Below, one piece after another: positions 5,886-9,767 of a stretch of DNA of 9,767 nucleotides. Position numbers and translations under genes: made by a program. Position 1 is the stretch's first letter. Every line of letters starts with the position of its first letter. The notes beneath the pieces were generated by a model. That model made no database searches. It saw only the letters and a list, made by a program, of their open reading frames with translations, and was not told the origin of the DNA. Source of the stretch: an uncultured Chloroflexota bacterium (GTDB lineage: Bacteria; Chloroflexota; Dehalococcoidia; UBA3495); contig CAJWBT010000063.1 in the NCBI GenBank assembly GCA_913020235.1, positions 1 to 9,767 of the forward strand, given 5' to 3'.

Positions 5886-6500
5886 ATGGCTCAAGACATG
5901 CAAGGCTCTGGGGCAGGCCAGGCATTTTGCTCCAGTTGTGGCAAGGGCGTCTCTCAGGATGCGCGCTTCTGCCCCTACTGTGGACAGGGAGCCGCACCCA
6001 ATCCCTCGTTCTGCGCTCATTGCGGGGCGGCGATTCAACCTGGCGCCCACTTCTGCCCCGGCTGCGGGGCCGCAGTCGGAGTGGGCACAGCCCCGACTCC
6101 CGTTGTGGGAGTCGGAGCCCAAGTCGAAGTAGAGTACATGGGCTTCTGGATACGGTTGGTGGCCGCAATCATCGATGGCGCCTTGGTGACGGTGGCAGGG
6201 GGTGTGTTGGGGCTGCTCGTACCAAGTCATATCTCCGTTTTTCTGGGGTGGGTTTACGCCGTCTTGTTCATCGGCCTCAGAGGCCAGACTCTCGGCAAGA
6301 TGGCCCTGGGCATCAAGGTAGTCGACGCGAACGGCGACGTGCCTGGTATCGGACGCGCCGCCCTGCGGGAGATCGTGGGCAAGTTTGTCTCGGCCATCGT
6401 CATCATGCTGGGCTACTTGTGGGTCGGCTGGGACCCCCAGAAGCGAGCGTGGCATGACCACATTGCCGGCACCTACGTGGTTCGGAGCAAGCCTCGGTAG
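5886..6500 (+). CDS. Double zinc-ribbon plus RDD-family membrane protein
   Basis: This 204-residue protein has two N-terminal zinc ribbons with cysteines at 15/18, 29/32, 43/46 and 57/60, exactly the register of the preceding gene, then a Val/Gly-rich linker and an RDD domain (about 84-200). RDD hallmarks are seen: FWIRLVAAIIDG with Arg90 and Asp97, GLRGQTLGKMALGIKVVD (131-147), and a terminal KRAWHDHIAGTYVV with His190 and Asp191. Two to three membrane helices are expected (around 92-112, 116-131 and 165-180). RDD proteins are mostly uncharacterised; some have been linked to ion or compatible-solute transport. The ribosome binding site is AGGGGGT about 5 bases before the ATG. The ribbon part is a duplicate of the neighbour's at nucleotide level. 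Confidence 0.92.
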   Translation: MAQDMQGSGAGQAFCSSCGKGVSQDARFCPYCGQGAAPNPSFCAHCGAAIQPGAHFCPGCGAAVGVGTAPTPVVGVGAQVEVEYMGFWIRLVAAIIDGALVTVAGGVLGLLVPSHISVFLGWVYAVLFIGLRGQTLGKMALGIKVVDANGDVPGIGRAALREIVGKFVSAIVIMLGYLWVGWDPQKRAWHDHIAGTYVVRSKPR

Positions 6501-6598
6501 GGGAATCCGTTCGGCGGCTAGAGCCAGAGCCAGCGGTTAGCTGCTAAACTACCACGGCGGGCTCCGCTTCGACAAAGGCGACCCTGAGGAGATGTCAG

Positions 6599-7552
6599 AT
6601 GGCCGTGACCTTTGGATGTTCCCTGCCTACCCGCGGGCAGCTGGCCACCCCGGAGGCGGTCCGCTCCCTGGCCCAGCGGGCCGAGGACCTGGGCTTCGAC
6701 TCGGTCTGGGTCAGCGACCACATCATCCTGCCCCGTCAGGTCCGGTCTTTCTACCCCTACGCCGCCGACGGGGTACCCGCCTTTGTCCCTGACGAGCCCT
6801 ACTTCGAGGCCCTGTCGGCCCTGAACTTCCTCGCGGGCTGCACCCAGCGGGTGCGGCTGGGCACCCACGTGCTCATCGTCCCTTACCGCAATCCCGTGCT
6901 CACCGCCAAGACGCTGGCCACCCTGGACGTGCTCTCGGGGGGCCGCTTGATCCTGGGGGTGGGTGTCGGCTGGATGGAGGAGGAGTTCAAGGCGCTGGGC
7001 CTGGACACCTACGCCGCCCGGGGAGCAGTGACGGACGAATACCTGCAGCTTTACAAGGAGCTGTGGACCAAGGACGAGCCGGTCTTCCAGGGGAAGCACT
7101 ACCAGCTCTCCGGCAGCGGGTTTCAGCCCAAGCCGGTGCAGAAGCCCCATCCGCCAATCTGGATCGGAGGGCACACCGGCCCGGCCATCCGGCGCGCCGC
7201 CAGGCTTGGCGACGGTTGGGTGCCCATCGGCCTGCGCCCGCCGGCCGTCCTGGAACCCGAGGAGCTGGCCGGGAAAATAGCCCGCCTTCGCACCCTCACC
7301 AAGGAGGCCGGGCGGCCCGAGGACGCCGTGACGATTTCGTTCAGCACCAACGTATCGTTCGACAAAACTCCGTTGCTCTCACGGCAGACCATGAGCGGGC
7401 GGCCCGAACAGATCGCCGCCGACCTGCGGCAGTACCAGGACGTGGGGGTCCGGAACTTCATTCTCAGTTTCACCGCCGATAGCATCGCCGGCCAGCAAGA
7501 GGCATTGCAGCAGTTCTCCCGCGAGGTGATGCCTCTGATCCCCCAGGGGTGA
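6599..7552 (+). CDS. LLM-class F420-type oxidoreductase (luciferase-like)
   Basis: This 317-residue TIM-barrel protein belongs to the bacterial-luciferase-like superfamily. Members oxidise or reduce small organic compounds with F420H2 or FMNH2. The N-terminal strand MAVTFGCSLPT, the AEDLGFDSVWVSDHIILP segment (28-44, His41 near the flavin site), RVRLGTHVLIVPYRNP (about 85-99) and the DVLSGGRLILGVGVGWMEEEF motif (about 110-130) are characteristic of the F420-dependent subgroup, as is PPIWIGGHTGPAIRRAARLGDGW further on. The ATG at 6599 has GAGGAG 7 bases upstream. The 98 bp before it hold the short inverted repeat TTAGC-T-GCTAA (6537-6547) and no clear promoter. The cofactor cannot be proven from sequence by eye; F420 is the more likely. 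Its neighbours, two PEP-mutase-like enzymes, suggest carbon catabolism. Confidence 0.92.
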   Translation: MAVTFGCSLPTRGQLATPEAVRSLAQRAEDLGFDSVWVSDHIILPRQVRSFYPYAADGVPAFVPDEPYFEALSALNFLAGCTQRVRLGTHVLIVPYRNPVLTAKTLATLDVLSGGRLILGVGVGWMEEEFKALGLDTYAARGAVTDEYLQLYKELWTKDEPVFQGKHYQLSGSGFQPKPVQKPHPPIWIGGHTGPAIRRAARLGDGWVPIGLRPPAVLEPEELAGKIARLRTLTKEAGRPEDAVTISFSTNVSFDKTPLLSRQTMSGRPEQIAADLRQYQDVGVRNFILSFTADSIAGQQEALQQFSREVMPLIPQG

Positions 7553-7576
7553 GGGAATAGGTGGTACCCGAGAAGC

Positions 7577-8035
7577 ATGGATAAGGTAAAGTCTCCGCCG
7601 TACGTGGTCAGGCGAGCGAGGGAGTTGCGTGGAAAGCAGACGCCCGCGGAGCGCATACTCTGGGATTGCCTTCGCGATGGCAGACTGAGCGGGGCCAAGT
7701 TCCGGCGGCAACATCCTTTGGGCCGCTACATCGCTGATTTCTATTGCCATGAGGCGCGTTTGGTTGTCGAGCTGGAGGGAGACATACACAACCGGTTTGA
7801 TCAGAAGCAATATGATACGGTCAGGAGGCTCGCCATTGAACAACTTGGTCTCAAGGTGATGTCCTTCAAGAACGCGGATGTGATACAAGATGTGAGCGCT
7901 GTTCTGGTGAAGATGGCTGGAGCCCTCACCCCCGGCCCCTCTCCCTTAGGGAGAGGGGCCGGGGGTGAGGGCGCGGCCAGGTCCAATATCCGATCAGAAA
8001 AAAGGGGGCAACAGTGTCAGCACGATCAGACCTGA
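7577..8035 (+). CDS. DUF559 domain protein (Vsr-like nuclease fold), 3' end extended by a repeat
   Basis: Residues 1 to about 113 form a complete DUF559 domain, related to very-short-patch-repair endonucleases. Visible landmarks are ARELRGKQTPAERILWDCLR (14-33), KFRRQHPLGRYIADFYC with Asp54, LVVELEG with Glu65, the DIH residues at 69-71, YDTVRRLAIEQLG, and KVMSFKNADV. The usual ExDG motif is ELEG here, with Glu67 for Asp. After VLVKMAG the frame enters a 24-bp inverted repeat and translates to ALTPGPSPLGRG and a low-complexity tail (about 116-152) unrelated to the family. The native protein probably ended near residue 115. The stop lies 22 bp inside the next gene, an overlap probably created by the repeat. 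Family members are DNA-nuclease-like, often mobile, and rarely characterised. Confidence 0.85.
   Translation: MDKVKSPPYVVRRARELRGKQTPAERILWDCLRDGRLSGAKFRRQHPLGRYIADFYCHEARLVVELEGDIHNRFDQKQYDTVRRLAIEQLGLKVMSFKNADVIQDVSAVLVKMAGALTPGPSPLGRGAGGEGAARSNIRSEKRGQQCQHDQT
7922..7972. repeat. Perfect 24-bp inverted repeat with 3-base loop
   Basis: The left arm (7922-7945) and right arm (7949-7972) are exact reverse complements separated by TTA. In translation the unit gives ALTPGPSPLGRG on the plus strand and the same type of string, APSPPAPLPKGEGPGVRA, on the other. These strings are known from a dispersed palindromic repeat found in many bacterial genomes. It lies inside the last part of the DUF559 frame and 41 bp before the next start codon. 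As RNA it would form a very stable hairpin, which could end or attenuate transcription between DUF559 and the downstream gene, although no U-tract follows. Confidence 0.85.
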
Positions 8036-8901
8036 AAAATAGGCTGATTTCCGGAAAGAGCATAGTAGCGCCGGGGGCTTACGACCCCATATCGGCCCGG
8101 TTGATCCAGTCATTGGGCTTCGATACCGTCTATACCGGGGGATACATGAGCGGCGCCCACCTGGCCGTCACCGAGCCGTTGATGACCCTGACCGAGCAGG
8201 TGGATGTGGCGGCCCGGGTGGCCCGGTCGGTTTCGTTGCCGGTGATCTGCGACGCCGACGCCGGGTATGGCGAGCCGGTGCACGCTATGCACACCGTCCG
8301 GACCTTCGAGGACGCCGGCATCGCCGCCATCCACATCGAAGACCAGTTCTTTCCGAAGCGGGCCTCGTACCACGCGGGCCTGGAGCACGTCATCCCCGGA
8401 GATGAGTTCCTGGTAAAGATGAAATACGCCCTGCAAGCCCGCACCGACCCGGACTTCATTATCATAGGCCGCACTGACGCCTTTTCCGCGGTGGAAGGGG
8501 ACATGAACGAGGCCATCCGCCGGGGCAACGCCCTTCGAGACCTGGGTGTCGACGTGATCATGCCCCGGGGCGTGCGCCAGAAGGAAGACCTGGATACCTA
8601 CCGCAAGGGCGTACCCAATGTGCCCCTGCTGGTCATCGCCGGGGCCGACGATATCACGGTCCAGGAGTACACGGACCTGGGCTACCAGATAATGATCTGG
8701 GCTACCACGCCCATCATCGCCGCCGTCGATGGCTTCCGCAAGGTGTATCAGAGCCTGAGGGACACCGGCCACATCGGCCTCAACGAACAGCAGGTGCGGA
8801 CGATGCGCGACGAGGTGGAGGCCTTAATCAGCCTCCCCGAGTACCAGGAGGTGGAGGCCCAGACCACCGAGCGGGAGTTCCAGGACCGGCCCCGCCACTG
8901 A
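8014..8901 (+). CDS. Isocitrate lyase/PEP mutase superfamily enzyme
   Basis: This 295-residue (beta/alpha)8 barrel enzyme belongs to the PEP mutase/methylisocitrate lyase superfamily, whose members make or break C-C or C-P bonds next to carboxylates using Mg. Visible are SIVAPGAYDPISARL (16-30), VYTGGYMSG (39-47), the Mg-binding CDADAGYGEP (79-88), HIEDQFFPKRASYHAG (107-122) and IIGRTDAFSA. The loop that reads K-K/R-C-G-H in isocitrate and methylisocitrate lyases is PKRASYH here: Lys115-Arg116 are kept, but the catalytic Cys is replaced by Ala117 and Gly by Ser118. A classical lyase mechanism is therefore doubtful; a mutase, hydrolase or decarboxylase-like role is possible. The start is GTG 8014 with AAGGGGGC just upstream; no better ATG exists. 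The substrate is unknown. Confidence 0.92.
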   Translation: MSARSDLKNRLISGKSIVAPGAYDPISARLIQSLGFDTVYTGGYMSGAHLAVTEPLMTLTEQVDVAARVARSVSLPVICDADAGYGEPVHAMHTVRTFEDAGIAAIHIEDQFFPKRASYHAGLEHVIPGDEFLVKMKYALQARTDPDFIIIGRTDAFSAVEGDMNEAIRRGNALRDLGVDVIMPRGVRQKEDLDTYRKGVPNVPLLVIAGADDITVQEYTDLGYQIMIWATTPIIAAVDGFRKVYQSLRDTGHIGLNEQQVRTMRDEVEALISLPEYQEVEAQTTEREFQDRPRH

Positions 8902-9068
8902 GATAAATCATCACCGGTGGGGAAGGGCCGTCACCCGGCGCGGCGTTCGGGGCCGGCGCGCAAGTGTCGCGGATGGCCCGGCTGTGAGCGTGGGGCGTTG
9001 ATCAGGCCGCGGTATGTTCCGGAACCGGATGGCCTTGAGTAGAAGGGTCCGCAGGGAAGGGCGGCGGG
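8902..9068. other. Convergent intergenic gap with weak hairpins
   Basis: This 167-bp GC-rich gap lies between two genes that point at each other. It contains the perfect 10-bp palindrome GTTCCGGAAC (9016-9025), itself inside an outer AGGCC/GGCCT pair (9004-9008 with 9031-9035). This could form an imperfect stem shared by both strands. No T-rich tract follows on either side, so a bidirectional terminator is only a possibility. No open frame of interest is seen. Confidence 0.3.
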
Positions 9069-9395
9069 TCAGCGGCCCGGCGCCTGGTAGCCCACGGTGG
9101 ACGCCTTCCGCATGGCCTCGACGGCCTGGGCCATCGGCATGAGTACGGTGGTGTTGAAACTCTTCAAGGCGCCGCTGGCGGCTATTGCCATGGACATTGC
9201 CATCATGGTCACGTTGTCGGGAAGTTCCAAGATGGCCACCACGTCATAGTCACCGAAGGCGTAGTCGAAGGTTTCGAGCTTGCCGCCCAAGCCCTCGATC
9301 ATCTGCCGGACCGCCGCACTCCGGTCCTGGGGGTCCTTGATCAGGGCCGTAAGCCCCTGGTTGGAATAGCTAGCCTGTATCATGTAGCGGGCCAT
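9069..9395 (-). CDS. GYD domain-containing protein
   Basis: This 108-residue protein matches the small GYD family (ferredoxin-like alpha/beta fold). It begins with MARYMIQASYSNQGLTALIKDPQDR, continues with EGLGGKLETFDYAFGDYDVVAILELPDN (the GxYD motif that names the family), and ends with a helix-rich segment and KSFNTTVLMP. No catalytic function is known; members often sit beside catabolic or redox enzymes and may bind small ligands. GGAGGT lies 5 bases before the ATG at 9395 and overlaps the end of the upstream gene. The stop codon of that gene is only 3 bp away (TAA-GGC-ATG), so the two are almost certainly translated from one message. Confidence 0.9.
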   Translation of the reverse strand: MARYMIQASYSNQGLTALIKDPQDRSAAVRQMIEGLGGKLETFDYAFGDYDVVAILELPDNVTMMAMSMAIAASGALKSFNTTVLMPMAQAVEAMRKASTVGYQAPGR

Positions 9396-9398
9396 GCC

Positions 9399-9767
9399 TT
9401 ACCTCCGCGTCTCGACCGGTGCAGTTCCGGACACACCGTACTTGCGCTCAAGCTCGTAGACCTCCGGAAGCCCCAGCATGTCGGCGGCGTCCCAGCGGGT
9501 GGCGACCCGCCTCGGGTCTACCTTCCCCGTCTCCTTCAGCTCCTCAAAAGCGTCCCGCACCTGCTTGTAGACCAGCCAGATGGTGCTGCCGCAGATCATC
9601 AGCTTGAAACCCTGGGCGGCCACCTCTTGGGTGGGCAACAGGTCGCCGTTGTACATCCGGGGCAGGTCCCGCAGGTCGGCGGCGTAGTTGTGCAGGTCAT
9701 CCAGCGTCTTGACGCCGTCGACGAACACCATGTCGGCGCCGGCGTCGATGTAGGCGCGGCACCTCCG
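9399..9767 (-). CDS. Isocitrate lyase/PEP mutase superfamily enzyme (C-terminal part, cut by window edge)
   Basis: The frame is open to the right edge, leaving about 122 C-terminal residues. The first visible residues, RCRAYIDAGADMVFVDGVK, correspond to the AGAD-x-(I/V)-F strand of the barrel, and PRMYNGDLLPTQEVAAQGFKLMICGSTIWLVYKQVRDAFEEL matches the last barrel strands and helix of the superfamily. The catalytic loop and Mg site lie outside the window, so the subgroup cannot be judged. It is a paralogue of the enzyme at 8014-8901, on the opposite strand. The C-terminus (after GKVDPRRVATRWDAADMLGLPEVYELERKYG) is a helical tail seen in several members. It precedes the GYD gene by 3 bp in the same operon. 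Confidence 0.88.
   Translation of the reverse strand, partial: RRCRAYIDAGADMVFVDGVKTLDDLHNYAADLRDLPRMYNGDLLPTQEVAAQGFKLMICGSTIWLVYKQVRDAFEELKETGKVDPRRVATRWDAADMLGLPEVYELERKYGVSGTAPVETRR

Noticed and set aside
5859..6461. 200-codon minus-strand open frame opposite the RDD gene
   Set aside because: Shadow of the RDD-coding strand; the repeated string CGSLSTVGA arises from the antisense of the duplicated ribbon sequence.
4473..6500. The zinc-ribbon cluster as a known anti-phage or toxin-antitoxin system
   Set aside because: No nuclease, protease, nucleotide-cyclase, reverse-transcriptase or toxin domain is visible; RDD and DUF4234 domains are also common in ordinary membrane proteins.
6537..6547. 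TTAGC-T-GCTAA inverted repeat before the LLM oxidoreductase gene as an operator
   Set aside because: Only 5 bp per arm, with no promoter next to it and no regulator gene in the window.

Overview
The window is GC-rich bacterial DNA, about 60-70% GC in most genes by eye. It carries no rRNA, tRNA, CRISPR array or complete insertion sequence that I can see. The gene families (an F420-type luciferase-like oxidoreductase, isocitrate lyase/PEP mutase paralogues, a GYD-domain protein, a DAO-type FAD oxidoreductase and a maleylpyruvate isomerase-like DinB-fold protein) are typical of environmental Chloroflexota, for example Dehalococcoidia or SAR202-like lineages, and also of some Actinobacteria. This placement is inferred from family content only; there is no marker gene such as 16S rRNA.

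Left part, mostly minus strand. Positions 1-508 hold the N-terminal third or so of a DAO-family FAD oxidoreductase. Next comes a roughly 300-bp gene-free stretch with a palindromic repeat of the PAEAGIQ type, bracketed by perfect 11-bp inverted repeats (650-804). A metal-dependent MDMPI/DinB-like protein follows (811-1644). A 445-bp gap holds one possible small plus-strand membrane protein (1898-2095). Then comes a compact housekeeping cluster read leftward: mnmA (tRNA 2-thiouridylase), rnhB (RNase HII) and yraN (UPF0102). mnmA and rnhB overlap by 8 bp, and rnhB and yraN are 1 bp apart.

Middle part, plus strand. A near-consensus sigma-70 promoter (TTGACA, 17-bp spacer, TACAAT at 4317-4345) leads into three consecutive genes whose products begin with zinc ribbons in exactly the same residue register (Cys 15/18/29/32; the second and third also have 43/46/57/60). 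The ribbons are joined to three different C-terminal parts: a DUF4234 membrane domain, a soluble domain I do not recognise with clearly lower GC, and an RDD membrane domain. The second and third genes share about 74% nucleotide identity over the ribbon region, so they look like products of duplication followed by domain exchange. This is the most unusual part of the window.

Right part. Three plus-strand genes follow: an LLM-class F420-type oxidoreductase, a DUF559 nuclease-like protein whose 3' end runs into a perfect 24-bp inverted repeat, and an isocitrate lyase/PEP mutase family enzyme that lacks the lyase cysteine. A convergent minus-strand pair closes the window: a GYD-domain protein and, cut by the window edge, a second isocitrate lyase/PEP mutase family enzyme. 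This flank looks like a small-molecule catabolism or oxidation neighbourhood, but no substrate can be assigned.
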